Shown: piece after piece, positions 7,938-16,963 of the stretch
Numbering within the stretch: position 1 is the first letter of the stretch
How the letters are laid out: every line of letters begins with the position of its first letter
Assembly: GCF_011046535.1 (NCBI RefSeq)
Contig: NZ_CP049257.1
Coordinates: 5,056,342 to 5,120,341 of the forward strand
DNA length: 64,000 nucleotides
Reading direction: 5' to 3'
Origin: Nocardioides anomalus
GTDB lineage: Bacteria; Actinomycetota; Actinomycetes; Propionibacteriales; Nocardioidaceae
Translations under genes and position numbers: made by a program
The notes under the pieces: generated by a model
Seen by the model: only the letters and a program-made list of their open reading frames with translations
The model's database searches: none
What the model was told of the DNA's origin: nothing

Positions 7938-9211
7938 CCGCCGAGCGCGTCCCGCACCGGCACGAACTTGCCCTGCGTCTCGGCGAGCTCGGCCTCGGGG
8001 TCGGAGTCGGCGACGATGCCGCAGCCGGCGAAGAGCCGGACGGTGTCGCCCTCGATGGCGGCCGAGCGCAGGGCGATGCCCCACTCGCCGTCACCCGCGG
8101 CGTCCATCCAGCCGACCGGTCCGGCGTACCGGCCGCGGTCCATGCCCTCGAGCTCGGTGATGAGCGCCAGGGCGTCGCGCGTGGGCGTGCCGCCGACGGC
8201 CGCGGAGGGGTGCAGGGCGGCGGCCAGGTCGAGGGAGGTGATCTCCTCGGAGTCGTGCACCACGCCGGCCACGTCGGTGGCCAGGTGCATGACGTTGGGC
8301 AGGTGCAGGACGAACGGCGCCTCGGGCACGTTCATCGACGAGCAGTGCGGCTCGAGGGCCTCGGCGACCGAGCGGACGGCGTACTCGTGCTCCTCGAGGT
8401 CCTTCGACGAGCGGGCCAGGCGGGCGGCGAGGGTGAGGTCGCGGGCGTCGTCGCCGGTGCGGCGGATGGTGCCGGCCAGCACGCGGGAGGTGACCAGGCC
8501 GCGCTCGCGGCGGACCAGCAGCTCCGGGGTGGCGCCGAACATGCCGTCGACGTGGAAGGTCCAGCAGGTGGGGTAGTCCGCGGCCAGCCGGCGCAGTGGC
8601 CAGCGCACGTCGATCGGCTCCGCGGCGGTGGCTATCAGGTCGCGGGCCAGCACGACCTTCTCCAGGTCGCCGCGGTTGATGCGGCGCACGGCCTCGCCGA
8701 CGGCGGCCATCCACTCATCACCGTTCAGGGCGCCGTCGGTGAAGCTCACGCCGACCGGCGCGGGCGGGGTGGTGGCCAGCTCGAGGCGGCGGTCCAGCTG
8801 GTCCAGGCCGCCGACCGAGGAGACCGTGGTCAGCCAGGACACGTCGCCGCGGCGGCCGAGGATCACCTCGGGCACGACGAGGGTCGAGTCGCCCGGCTCG
8901 TCGGCGAAGGCGAAGGAGCCGAAGGCCACCAGGCCGCTGCCCGGCTCGTCGACGTCGCTGCGCACGATGGCGCGGCTGGTCAGCTGGCCCCACCACTCGT
9001 TGGCCTCGGCGAAGCGGCCCGGGCCGCGCGGGCGCAGCTCGGCGGCCACGCCGCAGCCGACCACGCCGTCGCCGCGCCGCAGCCAGGTGACCGGGTGGTC
9101 CTCGGGCAGCATCTCGATGAGCGAGGCCTCGCGCGGGATCTCCAGGCGGACCGTGCGGACGACGAGGGGTGCGCTGTCCGGGACGACTTCGCCCCTGGCG
9201 CCGCTGGTCAC
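7934..9211 (-). CDS. menF: isochorismate synthase
   Basis: 425 residues of the chorismate-utilising family, converting chorismate to isochorismate, the first committed step to menaquinone. Diagnostic stretches are RGDLEKVVLARDL, SRVLAGTIRRTG, the substrate-binding HPSAAVGGTPT, YAGPVGWMDAAGDGEWGIAL and AGCGIVADSDPEAELAET with the Mg-binding glutamates. It could in principle serve a siderophore, but no siderophore genes are near, and menG, nuo and the polyprenyl synthase lie just downstream. The GTG start has TAACCT 8 bases upstream and no Shine-Dalgarno, so the message is probably leaderless. Its stop shares CTAG with the TIR gene. Confidence 0.92.
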   Translation of the reverse strand: MTSGARGEVVPDSAPLVVRTVRLEIPREASLIEMLPEDHPVTWLRRGDGVVGCGVAAELRPRGPGRFAEANEWWGQLTSRAIVRSDVDEPGSGLVAFGSFAFADEPGDSTLVVPEVILGRRGDVSWLTTVSSVGGLDQLDRRLELATTPPAPVGVSFTDGALNGDEWMAAVGEAVRRINRGDLEKVVLARDLIATAAEPIDVRWPLRRLAADYPTCWTFHVDGMFGATPELLVRRERGLVTSRVLAGTIRRTGDDARDLTLAARLARSSKDLEEHEYAVRSVAEALEPHCSSMNVPEAPFVLHLPNVMHLATDVAGVVHDSEEITSLDLAAALHPSAAVGGTPTRDALALITELEGMDRGRYAGPVGWMDAAGDGEWGIALRSAAIEGDTVRLFAGCGIVADSDPEAELAETQGKFVPVRDALGG

Positions 9212-9216
9212 GAGGA

Positions 9217-9280
9217 TCGAGGTTACCCACGCGAGGGCCGGGGACCCGAAGCCGCGGCTGCGTGAGATCGGTAACCTCGA
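9217..9280. promoter_or_regulatory. mirror-image leaderless promoters between menF and the divergent gene
   Basis: The 11-mer GGTAACCTCGA occurs on the minus strand at 9227-9217 and on the plus strand at 9270-9280, forming a perfect inverted repeat with 42 bases between. On each side the -10 hexamer TAACCT ends exactly 8 bases before a GTGAC start (menF at 9211, the other gene at 9286). The repeat therefore gives two matching promoters, and it could also be a shared operator. Confidence 0.65.
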
Positions 9281-9285
9281 ACCCC

Positions 9286-9885
9286 GTGACTCCGCTGCGC
9301 CGCCTAGGTCTGCCCCTCGGTCTGGTCCTCGGGGTCGTCGGCCTCGCGGTGGTCGTGGCCTTCGGGGTCCTGCTGCCCGAGGCCTCCGGCTCGGACTCCG
9401 ACGCCGTCGACCTGCCCGACACCCTGCCGGGCGGCTGGACCGCGGTGGACCGGCCCACGGGGCTGGACGGCGACGACGCCGACCGGCAGGCCGACCGCGA
9501 GCGGGCCGTGCGCTACGTCGAGGACGTCTACGCCGAGGTGTACGACGCGCCGGTCGCGTTCCGCGCGTACGCCGACCAGGACCTCCAGGACTTCCTGGTC
9601 GTCACCGTCTTCACCGGCGAGGGCGGCGCCTTCGGCCCGCCCAGCGGGCTGGCCGACCCCGACGCCCAGGGGCTCGAGCGCGCCACCACCGAGCTGGTCC
9701 GCGAGGACGACACGGTCTGCATCGTCAACCAGCAGGCCGTGCCCCAGGGCCAGGACGCCAGTGGGCCGCCGCTGGCCGTCACCTGCCAGCTCGCCGCCGA
9801 CGGCCACACCGTCCAGCTGACCAGCAACGGCCACAGCGTCGACGACACCGTCGCGCTCACCCACGACGTGGCCGAGAAGATCTAG
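9286..9885 (+). CDS. membrane-anchored protein of unknown function
   Basis: A 199-residue protein starting at GTG 9286, with one N-terminal hydrophobic helix (residues 5-29, GLPLGLVLGVVGLAVVVAFGV) and an extracytoplasmic remainder. The outer part has two cysteines (TVCIVNQQAV and LAVTCQLAADG) about 22 residues apart that could form a disulfide. Nothing catalytic is visible, and I do not recognise the family. The start is supported by TAACCT 8 bases upstream. It is transcribed divergently from menF through a symmetrical promoter region, and its stop shares CTAG with the L,D-transpeptidase gene. Confidence 0.8.
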   Translation: MTPLRRLGLPLGLVLGVVGLAVVVAFGVLLPEASGSDSDAVDLPDTLPGGWTAVDRPTGLDGDDADRQADRERAVRYVEDVYAEVYDAPVAFRAYADQDLQDFLVVTVFTGEGGAFGPPSGLADPDAQGLERATTELVREDDTVCIVNQQAVPQGQDASGPPLAVTCQLAADGHTVQLTSNGHSVDDTVALTHDVAEKI

Positions 9886-10784
9886 CTCCAGTAGACGACG
9901 ACCTCGTCGCCCACCTCGACGTGGTCGTAGAGCCACGCGATCGCGTCGTGGTCGCGGACGTTGACGCACCCGTGCGAGGCCCCGTTGTAGCCGGTCGCCG
10001 CGAAGTCGCTGGAGTAGTGCACCGCCTGCCCACGCGAGAAGAACATGGCGTACGGCATCGAGCTGTCGTAGAGCGACGAGACGTGGTCGATGTCCTTGTA
10101 GTAGACGCTGAACACGCCCTCCCGGGTCGGCGTGTACTGCGAGCCGAACCGCACGTCCACGGTCTTGAGCACCCGGCCGTCGACGACCCAGCGCAGCGTG
10201 CGTGAGGTCTTGTCGATGCACAGGACGCGGCCCTTCTTGCACCGTGCGTCCAGCGGGCCGGGCCGGTTGTGCAGGCCCAGCTCGTCGCGGGTCGGCGTAC
10301 CGGTCATGGAGCGCAGGCGGTCCAGCGTGCGCTGGTCGACCGCGCCGGTGACGGGGATGCCCCGCTTGGCCTGGAAGCCGCGGACGGCCTCGACGGTCTC
10401 GTCGTCGTACCGGCCGTCCGGCGTGCTGAAGTACCACGCCAGCGCGCGCAGCCGGGCCTGCAGGTCGCGCACCCTCATGCCGTGGTCGCCCTGCTCGAGC
10501 AGGACCTTGCCCGGCTCCAGGCCGCGGATCGGGCGGACCTGCGAGCGCGGCTCGTACGTCGCGGGCTCGGCGCCCGGGTCGACGGCGGCCGGGGCGGGCG
10601 CCGGGGCGGTGGTGGGGGTCGGCTCCGCGGCGGCGTTGACCACCGGCGCGGGAGTGGCGGCGACGCTCGGGGCGCCGAGGTCGGGGCCGGTCGGCCGCTC
10701 GAGCGCGAACACCGCGCCGACGGCGAGGACGGCCAGCAGCAGCACGGTGAGCAGGCCGAGGCCGGCGCGACGCAACGCGGTCAT
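9882..10784 (-). CDS. L,D-transpeptidase (YkuD) with peptidoglycan-binding domain
   Basis: 300 residues. A signal anchor occupies residues 8-28 and a Pro/Ala stalk runs to about 80. A PG_binding_1-type domain lies at about 95-160 ([38 protein letters not shown]). The YkuD domain (about 185-298) contains H256 and the catalytic ASHGCVNVR motif with C273. It should form 3-3 cross-links or attach ligands in the cell wall, acting outside the membrane. The ATG at 10784 is preceded by CAGGAG at a normal distance. It converges on the unknown membrane-anchored gene and diverges from menG. Confidence 0.92.
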   Translation of the reverse strand: MTALRRAGLGLLTVLLLAVLAVGAVFALERPTGPDLGAPSVAATPAPVVNAAAEPTPTTAPAPAPAAVDPGAEPATYEPRSQVRPIRGLEPGKVLLEQGDHGMRVRDLQARLRALAWYFSTPDGRYDDETVEAVRGFQAKRGIPVTGAVDQRTLDRLRSMTGTPTRDELGLHNRPGPLDARCKKGRVLCIDKTSRTLRWVVDGRVLKTVDVRFGSQYTPTREGVFSVYYKDIDHVSSLYDSSMPYAMFFSRGQAVHYSSDFAATGYNGASHGCVNVRDHDAIAWLYDHVEVGDEVVVYWS

Positions 10785-10866
10785 GTGGTGCGGGCTCCTG
10801 AGGGGAAGGGGAGTGGTCACCACAGTGACGCCCGGGGAAGGATTCGGGTTGCAGACGCGCCGCACC

Positions 10867-10872
10867 TATCTT
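10867..10872 (+). promoter_or_regulatory. -10 element for leaderless menG
   Basis: TATCTT is followed by six bases (TGCGGC) and then the GTG at 10879. There is no ribosome binding site in the gap. Confidence 0.6.
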
Positions 10873-10878
10873 TGCGGC

Positions 10879-11568
10879 GTGGCCCGCGCCGACCTCGACA
10901 AGCAGCCCGCCGACGTCCGGCGCATGTTCGATGCGGTCGCGAAGCGCTACGACCTCACCAACGACGTCTTGTCCCTCGGCCAGGACCGCCGCTGGCGCCA
11001 CGACGTGATCGAGGCGGTCGACCCCCGTCCCGGCGAGCGCGTCCTCGACCTGGCCGCCGGCACCGGCACCTCCAGCCAGCCCTTCGCCGACCGCGGCGCC
11101 ACCGTCGTCCCGTGCGACTTCTCGCTGGGCATGCTCCGCGTCGGCAAGCAGGCCAAGCCCGCGCTCCCCTTCACCGCGGGCGACGGCACCAGGCTGCCCT
11201 TCGCCGACGCCACCTTCGACGCCGTGACGATCTCCTTCGGGCTGCGCAACATCGTCGACCCCCTCGCCGGCCTGCGCGAGATGCGCCGCGTCACCCGCCC
11301 CGGCGGCCGGCTGGTCGTCTGCGAGTTCAGCCACCCGACCTGGGCGCCGTTCCGCACCGTGTACGTCGAGTACCTCATGCGCGCCCTGCCGCCCGTCGCC
11401 CGCGCCGTCAGCAGCTCGCCCGACGCCTACGTCTACCTCGCCGAGTCCATCCGTGCCTGGCCCGACCAGCAGGGCCTCGCGGACCTGATCGCCGAGGCCG
11501 GCTGGCAGCGCCCGGAGTGGCGCAACCTGTCCGGCGGGATCGTGGCCCTGCACCGCGCTGCGGCGTGA
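10879..11568 (+). CDS. menG: demethylmenaquinone methyltransferase
   Basis: 229 residues of the UbiE/MenG class I SAM methyltransferase family, catalysing the last methylation in menaquinone synthesis. [25 protein letters not shown] is the family opening (quoted here in part only by position, residues 16-40). DLAAGTGT (57-64) is the SAM-binding motif, [18 protein letters not shown] is the second signature, and [14 protein letters not shown] the third. The GTG at 10879 is taken as the start because a TATCTT -10 lies 6 bases ahead. It reads towards nuoA, 263 bases downstream, putting quinone synthesis beside the quinone-reducing complex. Confidence 0.93.
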   Translation: MARADLDKQPADVRRMFDAVAKRYDLTNDVLSLGQDRRWRHDVIEAVDPRPGERVLDLAAGTGTSSQPFADRGATVVPCDFSLGMLRVGKQAKPALPFTAGDGTRLPFADATFDAVTISFGLRNIVDPLAGLREMRRVTRPGGRLVVCEFSHPTWAPFRTVYVEYLMRALPPVARAVSSSPDAYVYLAESIRAWPDQQGLADLIAEAGWQRPEWRNLSGGIVALHRAAA

Positions 11569-11831
11569 CCCGAGGCGGGACCTCCCTCCAGGGCGAGGCC
11601 CACCGAGCGGGGCCGATTTAAGACATGCCGTTGTGACCTTATCCGCCCAGGTCAGAGAGGGTGTCCCCCCGGCGTGACGGTGTCCGGCCGGAGTGGCAGA
11701 CTGAGCGCTGCGGGACTTCGTGATTGCGTTCACAAACGCACAACTGAGACGTGCACCACACGCAACCGGGGTCCGCGGAGCGGCTGAGAGAGCCGAGCAG
11801 CAAGACTGCAACACGGAGAGAAGGCACAGCG
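11569..11831 (+). promoter_or_regulatory. nuo operon leader and control region
   Basis: This 263-base gap holds no open frame with a plausible start. It contains the CRP-type palindrome described separately, a purine-rich AGAGAAGG ribosome binding site just before nuoA, and AT-richer spots around 11615-11650 that might be promoter elements. I could not fix the -10 with confidence. Confidence 0.5.
11719..11734. promoter_or_regulatory. CRP/GlxR-type binding site upstream of nuoA
   Basis: CGTGATTGCGTTCACA differs at one base from the classical TGTGA-N6-TCACA consensus of cAMP receptor proteins. It lies about 98 bases before nuoA. An overlapping second palindrome, TGCGTT-CACA-AACGCA at 11725-11740, could be an alternative reading of the same operator. 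Confidence 0.5.
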
Positions 11832-12191
11832 GTGGAGCTCTACTACCCGGTCCTGGCGCTCGCGGCCCTGGCGTTCCTGTTCGCCGCCGGGTCGGTCGCG
11901 ATGAGCAGCCAGGTGGGCCCCAAGCGCTACAACCGGGCCAAGCTGGACAGCTACGAGTGCGGCATCGAGCCGACGCCGCAGCCCGTCGGAGGCGGCCGCT
12001 TCCCGGTGAAGTACTACATCACCGCGATGCTCTTCATCGTCTTCGACATCGAGATCATCTTCCTCTACCCCTGGGCCGTGCACTTCGACGCCATGGAGTG
12101 GTTCGGCCTCGCCGAGATGGTGGTCTTCATCCTCACCGTCTTCGTCGCCTACGCCTACGTCTGGCGTCGCGGCGGCCTGGACTGGGACTGA
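11832..12191 (+). CDS. nuoA: NADH-quinone oxidoreductase subunit A
   Basis: 119 residues with three transmembrane helices. YECGIEP (about residues 38-44) is the conserved loop at the quinone site, and FDIEIIFLYPWA is the conserved second-helix motif. It is part of the membrane arm of complex I. GTG 11832 follows AGAAGG by about 8 bases. It is the first gene of nuoABCDEFGHIJKLMN. Confidence 0.96.
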   Translation: MELYYPVLALAALAFLFAAGSVAMSSQVGPKRYNRAKLDSYECGIEPTPQPVGGGRFPVKYYITAMLFIVFDIEIIFLYPWAVHFDAMEWFGLAEMVVFILTVFVAYAYVWRRGGLDWD

Positions 12192-12221
12192 CGCGCACCA
12201 CCGAGACGTAGGGACAACGAA

Positions 12222-12776
12222 GTGGGTATCGAGGAGAAGCTGCCGAGCGGCGTCCTCCTGACGACCGTCGAGGGCGTCGCCGGCTACATGCGCAAGGCGT
12301 CGTTCTGGCCGGCGACGTTCGGGCTCGCCTGCTGCGCGATCGAGATGATGACCAGCGGCGGCCCGAAGTACGACCTCGCGCGGTTCGGCATGGAGGTCTT
12401 CCGGGCCAGCCCGCGCCAGGCCGACCTGATGATCGTCGCCGGGCGGGTGAGCCAGAAGATGGCACCGGTCCTGCGCCAGATCTACGACCAGATGCCCGAC
12501 CCGAAGTGGGTGCTGGCCATGGGCGTGTGCGCCTCCAGCGGCGGCATGTTCAACAACTACGCGATCGTCCAGGGCGTCGACCACGTCGTCCCGGTCGACA
12601 TGTACCTCCCCGGCTGCCCGCCGCGCCCGGAGATGCTCATCGACGCGATCCTCAAGCTGCACGACCAGGTCCAGCAGCGCCCGCTCGGCTCCAACATGGC
12701 CGACGCGATCGAGCACCGCGAGAACGACGCCCTCAAGGCGCTGCCGACCAGCGAGATGAAGGGGCTGCTGCGGTGA
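12222..12776 (+). CDS. nuoB: NADH-quinone oxidoreductase subunit B
   Basis: 184 residues. The N2 [4Fe-4S] cluster ligands are visible as C37-C38 ([10 protein letters not shown]), C103 (MGVCASSGG) and C132 (PGCPPRPE). This subunit passes electrons to menaquinone. The start is GTG 12222, 30 bases after nuoA, and the stop overlaps the nuoC start (GTGA). Confidence 0.97.
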   Translation: MGIEEKLPSGVLLTTVEGVAGYMRKASFWPATFGLACCAIEMMTSGGPKYDLARFGMEVFRASPRQADLMIVAGRVSQKMAPVLRQIYDQMPDPKWVLAMGVCASSGGMFNNYAIVQGVDHVVPVDMYLPGCPPRPEMLIDAILKLHDQVQQRPLGSNMADAIEHRENDALKALPTSEMKGLLR

Positions 12777-13528
12777 GCGAGGGCCAGAAGGACGTCCTCC
12801 CCGAGCCGAAGGGCCCGACCCAGGACGCCGTCGACCAGAGCCCGGAGAACGCCCCCGCCACCCTCGAGCCCGAGGTGCACGCGGTGGGCGAGCGGCGCGG
12901 CATGTTCGGCGTCAGCGGCTCCGGCGACACCAGCGGGTACGGCGGGCTGCGCCAGCCCGTCGTGTTCCCCGCGCCCAGCCAGCGCCCGTTCGACGGCTGG
13001 CACGAGGAGGTCGCCTCCGCGCTCGACAGCGCGCTGCGCAGCGCCGGGGTCGAGCACGCCGTGGAGAGCGTGGTCATCCACCGCGGGGAGATCACCTTCC
13101 ACGTGCGCCGCGAGGACCTGGCCACGGTGGCCCAGCGGCTGCGCGACGACCCCGCGCTGAGCTTCGAGCTCTGCTCGGGCGTCAGCGGGGTGCACTACCC
13201 CGAGGACACCGGCCGCGAGCTGCACGCCGTCTACCACCTGGCGTCGCTGACCTACAACCGCCGGATCCGGCTCGAGGTGAGCTGCCCCGACGCCGACCCG
13301 CACGTCCCGTCCATCGTGGCGACGTACCCGACCAACGACTGGCACGAGCGCGAGACCTTCGACATGTTCGGGATCGTGTTCGACGGCCACCCCGCACTGA
13401 CGCGCATCCTCATGCCCGACGACTGGCCGGGCCACCCGCAGAGGAAGGACTACCCCCTCGGCGGAATCCCTGTGGAGTACAAGGGCGGCAGCATCCCGCC
13501 GCCCGACCAGCGACGGAGCTACAACTGA
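12773..13528 (+). CDS. nuoC: NADH-quinone oxidoreductase subunit C
   Basis: 251 residues. The core 30-kDa-subunit domain ends with the family signature [16 protein letters not shown] followed by [19 protein letters not shown]. About 70 residues of acidic, low-complexity sequence precede the core, giving a longer N-terminus than in enteric bacteria. The GTG start overlaps the nuoB stop, and the stop overlaps nuoD (TGATG). Confidence 0.95.
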   Translation: MSEGQKDVLPEPKGPTQDAVDQSPENAPATLEPEVHAVGERRGMFGVSGSGDTSGYGGLRQPVVFPAPSQRPFDGWHEEVASALDSALRSAGVEHAVESVVIHRGEITFHVRREDLATVAQRLRDDPALSFELCSGVSGVHYPEDTGRELHAVYHLASLTYNRRIRLEVSCPDADPHVPSIVATYPTNDWHERETFDMFGIVFDGHPALTRILMPDDWPGHPQRKDYPLGGIPVEYKGGSIPPPDQRRSYN

Positions 13529-14862
13529 TGAGCACCGACTACTACGCGAGCGACGCCGACACCTCCGACGGCAAGGTCTTCACCGTCAGCGGGCAGGACT
13601 GGGACTCGATCACCGAGGGGCTGGCCGAGGACGTCAGCGAGCGGGTCGTGGTCAACATGGGCCCGCAGCACCCGTCGACGCACGGCGTGCTCCGGCTGAT
13701 CCTCGAGCTCGAGGGCGAGACGGTCTCCGAGGCCCGCTGCGGCATCGGCTACCTGCACACCGGCATCGAGAAGAACATGGAGTACCGCTCCTGGGTGCAG
13801 GGCGTCACGTTCTGCACGCGCATGGACTACCTCTCGCCGTTCTACAACGAGATGACCTACTGCCTGGGCGTGGAGCGGCTGCTCGACATCGAGGACCAGA
13901 TCCCCGAGAAGGCCCAGGTCATGCGGGTCCTGCTCATGGAGCTCAACCGCATCTCCTCCCACCTGGTCTGCATCGCGACCGGCGGCATGGAGATCGGCGC
14001 ACTGACCGTCATGACCATCGGCTTCCGTGAGCGCGAGCTGGTCCTGGACCTGTTCGAGCTCATCACCGGCCTGCGCATGAACCACGCGTTCATCCGTCCC
14101 GGCGGCGTCGCGCAGGACCTCCCGCCCGGCGCCCTCGACGAGATCCGCGCGTTCATCGCCCTGATGAAGAAGCGCCTGCCCGAGTACGCCGCCCTGTGCA
14201 ACGCCAACCCGATCTTCAAGGGCCGGCTCGAGGGCGTCGGCCACCTCGAGCTCGACGGCTGCCTCGCGCTCGGGATGACCGGGCCGGTGCTGCGCAGCAC
14301 GGGCTACCCGTGGGACCTGCGCAAGACCCAGCCGTACTCCGGCTACGAGGACTACGACTTCGAGGTCCAGACCTGGGACACCTGCGACTCCTACGGCCGG
14401 TTCCGCATCCGGCTCAACGAGATGTGGGAGTCGCTCAAGATCGTCGAGCAGGCCGCCGACCGGCTGGCCGGGCTCGAGGGCGCCCCGGTGATGATCGGCG
14501 ACAAGAAGATCGCCTGGCCGAGCCAGCTGGCCATCGGCAGCGACGGGATGGGCAACAGCCTCGACCACATCCGCCACATCATGGGCGAGTCGATGGAGGC
14601 CCTGATCCACCACTTCAAGCTGGTCACCGAGGGCTTCCGGGTCCCGGCCGGCCAGGCCTACGTGCCGATCGAGTCGCCCCGCGGCGAGCTGGGCGCGCAC
14701 GTCGTCTCCGACGGCGGCACCCGCCCGTTCCGCGCGCACTTCCGCGACCCGTCGTTCACCAACCTGCAGGCCACCAGCGTGATGAGCGAGGGCGGCATGG
14801 TCGCCGACGTGATCGTGGCGATCGCCAGCATCGACCCGGTGATGGGAGGCGTGGACCGGTGA
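13528..14862 (+). CDS. nuoD: NADH-quinone oxidoreductase subunit D
   Basis: 444 residues of the 49-kDa subunit. [15 protein letters not shown] contains the quinone-site histidines, [15 protein letters not shown] follows, and the C-terminal end is the hydrogenase-like [26 protein letters not shown] region (positions about 419-444). With nuoB it forms the quinone chamber. The ATG overlaps the nuoC stop and the stop overlaps the nuoE start. Confidence 0.97.
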   Translation: MSTDYYASDADTSDGKVFTVSGQDWDSITEGLAEDVSERVVVNMGPQHPSTHGVLRLILELEGETVSEARCGIGYLHTGIEKNMEYRSWVQGVTFCTRMDYLSPFYNEMTYCLGVERLLDIEDQIPEKAQVMRVLLMELNRISSHLVCIATGGMEIGALTVMTIGFRERELVLDLFELITGLRMNHAFIRPGGVAQDLPPGALDEIRAFIALMKKRLPEYAALCNANPIFKGRLEGVGHLELDGCLALGMTGPVLRSTGYPWDLRKTQPYSGYEDYDFEVQTWDTCDSYGRFRIRLNEMWESLKIVEQAADRLAGLEGAPVMIGDKKIAWPSQLAIGSDGMGNSLDHIRHIMGESMEALIHHFKLVTEGFRVPAGQAYVPIESPRGELGAHVVSDGGTRPFRAHFRDPSFTNLQATSVMSEGGMVADVIVAIASIDPVMGGVDR

Positions 14863-15650
14863 CGGCCCTGACCCAGGAGACGCTCAGCGAGCTCGAGGAG
14901 ATCGCCGCGCGCTACCCCGAGGCCCGCAGCGGCCTGCTGCCGATGCTCCACCTGGTGCAGTCGGTCGAGGGCCGCGTGACGCCCGAGGGGATCGAGGCCT
15001 GCGCCGAGATCCTCGGCATCTCCGCCGCCGAGGTGAGCGGCGTGGCCACGTTCTACACGATGTACAAGCGCAAGCCCGTCGGCGACTACCTCGTCGGCGT
15101 GTGCACCAACACCCTGTGCGCGGTGATGGGCGGCGACCAGATCTTCGAGCGGCTCAAGGACCACCTCGACGTCGGCAACGACGAGACCACCGAGGACGGC
15201 AAGATCACGCTCGAGCACGTCGAGTGCAACGCGGCCTGCGACTACGCCCCGGTGATGATGGTCAACTGGGAGTTCATGGACAACATGACCCCGCAGTCGG
15301 CCGTCCAGCTGGTCGACGACCTGCGCGCCGGCACCGAGGTCAGCTCCACCCGCGGCCCGCGGCTGTGCACCTGGCGCGAGGCCGAGCGCGTGCTGGCGGG
15401 CTACCCCGACGGCCGCGTCGACGAGGGCCCGGGCGCGGGTCCGTCGTCCCTGGTCGGCCTGAGCATCGCCCGCGAGCGCGGGTGGACCGCGCCGGAGAGC
15501 GACGCGAAGCCGCAGGACGACGGCAAGAGCCTCGGCGCCGCCGCAGGCTCCCCGGCCGACGAGGCCGACTCCAACCCCACCGAGGCCGCTGCCGTCGACG
15601 AGAGCAGCTCCGCGACCGAGCGCGGCGCCGAGAAGGACGAGGCGAAGTGA
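14859..15650 (+). CDS. nuoE: NADH-quinone oxidoreductase subunit E, with extended acidic tail
   Basis: 263 residues. The thioredoxin-like [2Fe-2S] domain has ligands in CTNTLC (C-x4-C) and ECNAAC (C-x3-C), the N1a cluster pattern. After about residue 165 comes a tail of some 95 residues: a short conserved-looking part ([17 protein letters not shown]), then a disordered Asp/Glu/Ala/Ser-rich end. Typical NuoE proteins are about 160-180 residues. The GTG start overlaps nuoD and the stop overlaps nuoF, so the tail is genuinely translated within the operon. Confidence 0.94.
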   Translation: MTALTQETLSELEEIAARYPEARSGLLPMLHLVQSVEGRVTPEGIEACAEILGISAAEVSGVATFYTMYKRKPVGDYLVGVCTNTLCAVMGGDQIFERLKDHLDVGNDETTEDGKITLEHVECNAACDYAPVMMVNWEFMDNMTPQSAVQLVDDLRAGTEVSSTRGPRLCTWREAERVLAGYPDGRVDEGPGAGPSSLVGLSIARERGWTAPESDAKPQDDGKSLGAAAGSPADEADSNPTEAAAVDESSSATERGAEKDEAK

Positions 15651-16963
15651 GCGAGATCAGCACCCTCACCCCGGTGCTCACCGACATCTGGGACGCCGAG
15701 CAGTCCTGGAAGCTGGCGACGTACGCCGACCGCGGTGGCTACGAGGCGCTCAAGACGGCGCTGACCATGGCCCCCGACGACATCATCACCGCCGTCAAGG
15801 ACTCCGGCCTCCGCGGTCGCGGCGGCGCGGGCTTCCCGACCGGCATGAAGTGGTCGTTCATCCCGCAGGACAACCCGAACCCGAAGTACCTCGTCGTCAA
15901 CGCCGACGAGTCCGAGCCGGGCACCTGCAAGGACATCCCGCTCATGATGGCCAACCCCCACGTGCTCGTGGAGGGCGTCATCATCAGCTCGTTCGCGATC
16001 CGGGCGAACCAGGCCTTCATCTACATCCGCGGCGAGGTCCTGCACGTCATCCGCCGGGTCCAGGCCGCGGTCGCCGAGGCGTACGCCGCGGGTCACCTCG
16101 GCCGGGACATCCACGGCTCCGGCTACGACCTCGACATCGTGGTGCACGCCGGTGCGGGCGCCTACATCTGCGGCGAGGAGACCGCGCTGCTCGAGGGTCT
16201 CGAGGGCCGTCGCGGCCAACCGCGCCTGCGCCCGCCGTTCCCCGCGGTGGCCGGGCTCTACGCCAGCCCCACGGTCATCAACAACGTCGAGTCCATCGCC
16301 TCGGTGCCGAGCATCATCGGCAACGGCGCGGAGTGGTTCGCCTCGATGGGCACCGAGAAGTCCAAGGGCTTCGGCATCTTCAGCCTGTCCGGCCACGTCA
16401 CCACCCCGGGTCAGTACGAGGCGCCGCTCGGCATCACGCTGCGCGAGCTCATCGACCTCGCGGGCGGGATGCGCGAGGGGCACGAGCTGAAGTTCTGGAC
16501 CCCGGGCGGCTCCTCGACCCCGCTGCTGACCGCCGAGCACCTCGACGTGCCCCTCGACTTCGAGGGTGTCGGCGCGGCCGGCTCGATGCTCGGCACCCGC
16601 GCGCTCCAGCTGTTCGACGAGACCACGTGCGTGGTCCGGGCGGTGCTGCGCTGGACGGAGTTCTACAAGCACGAGTCGTGCGGCAAGTGCACCCCGTGCC
16701 GCGAGGGCACGTGGTGGCTGGTGCAGACCCTGGCCAACCTCGAGAAGGGGATCGGCCAGGAGAGCGACCTGGACCTGCTGCTCGACCAGTGCGACAACAT
16801 CCTGGGCCGCTCGTTCTGCGCGCTCGGCGACGGTGCGACCAGCCCGATCTCGAGCTCGATCCAGTACTTCCGCCAGGAGTACCTCGACCACCTCACCCAG
16901 GGCGGCTGCCCGTTCGACCCGATGAAGGCGACCCTGTTCGCCGACGAGCTGGAGATGGCATGA
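15647..16963 (+). CDS. nuoF: NADH-quinone oxidoreductase subunit F (NADH/FMN subunit)
   Basis: 438 residues. [15 protein letters not shown] binds [19 protein letters not shown] and [21 protein letters not shown] sequence (here [13 protein letters not shown]) complete the nucleotide site, and [12 protein letters not shown] plus the later RSFCALGD cysteine ligate the N3 [4Fe-4S] cluster. It is the entry point for electrons from NADH in the cytoplasm. Start GTG 15647 overlaps nuoE; the stop overlaps nuoG as ATGA. Confidence 0.97.
   Translation: MSEISTLTPVLTDIWDAEQSWKLATYADRGGYEALKTALTMAPDDIITAVKDSGLRGRGGAGFPTGMKWSFIPQDNPNPKYLVVNADESEPGTCKDIPLMMANPHVLVEGVIISSFAIRANQAFIYIRGEVLHVIRRVQAAVAEAYAAGHLGRDIHGSGYDLDIVVHAGAGAYICGEETALLEGLEGRRGQPRLRPPFPAVAGLYASPTVINNVESIASVPSIIGNGAEWFASMGTEKSKGFGIFSLSGHVTTPGQYEAPLGITLRELIDLAGGMREGHELKFWTPGGSSTPLLTAEHLDVPLDFEGVGAAGSMLGTRALQLFDETTCVVRAVLRWTEFYKHESCGKCTPCREGTWWLVQTLANLEKGIGQESDLDLLLDQCDNILGRSFCALGDGATSPISSSIQYFRQEYLDHLTQGGCPFDPMKATLFADELEMA

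Noticed and set aside
7934..9211. Isochorismate synthase as part of a siderophore cluster
   Set aside because: No isochorismatase, DHB ligase or NRPS gene is present, while menaquinone genes surround it.
9304..11814. A very long minus-strand frame crossing three genes
   Set aside because: It runs antisense or out of frame through genes with clear domains (the 9286 gene, the L,D-transpeptidase and menG) and shows only low-complexity composition.
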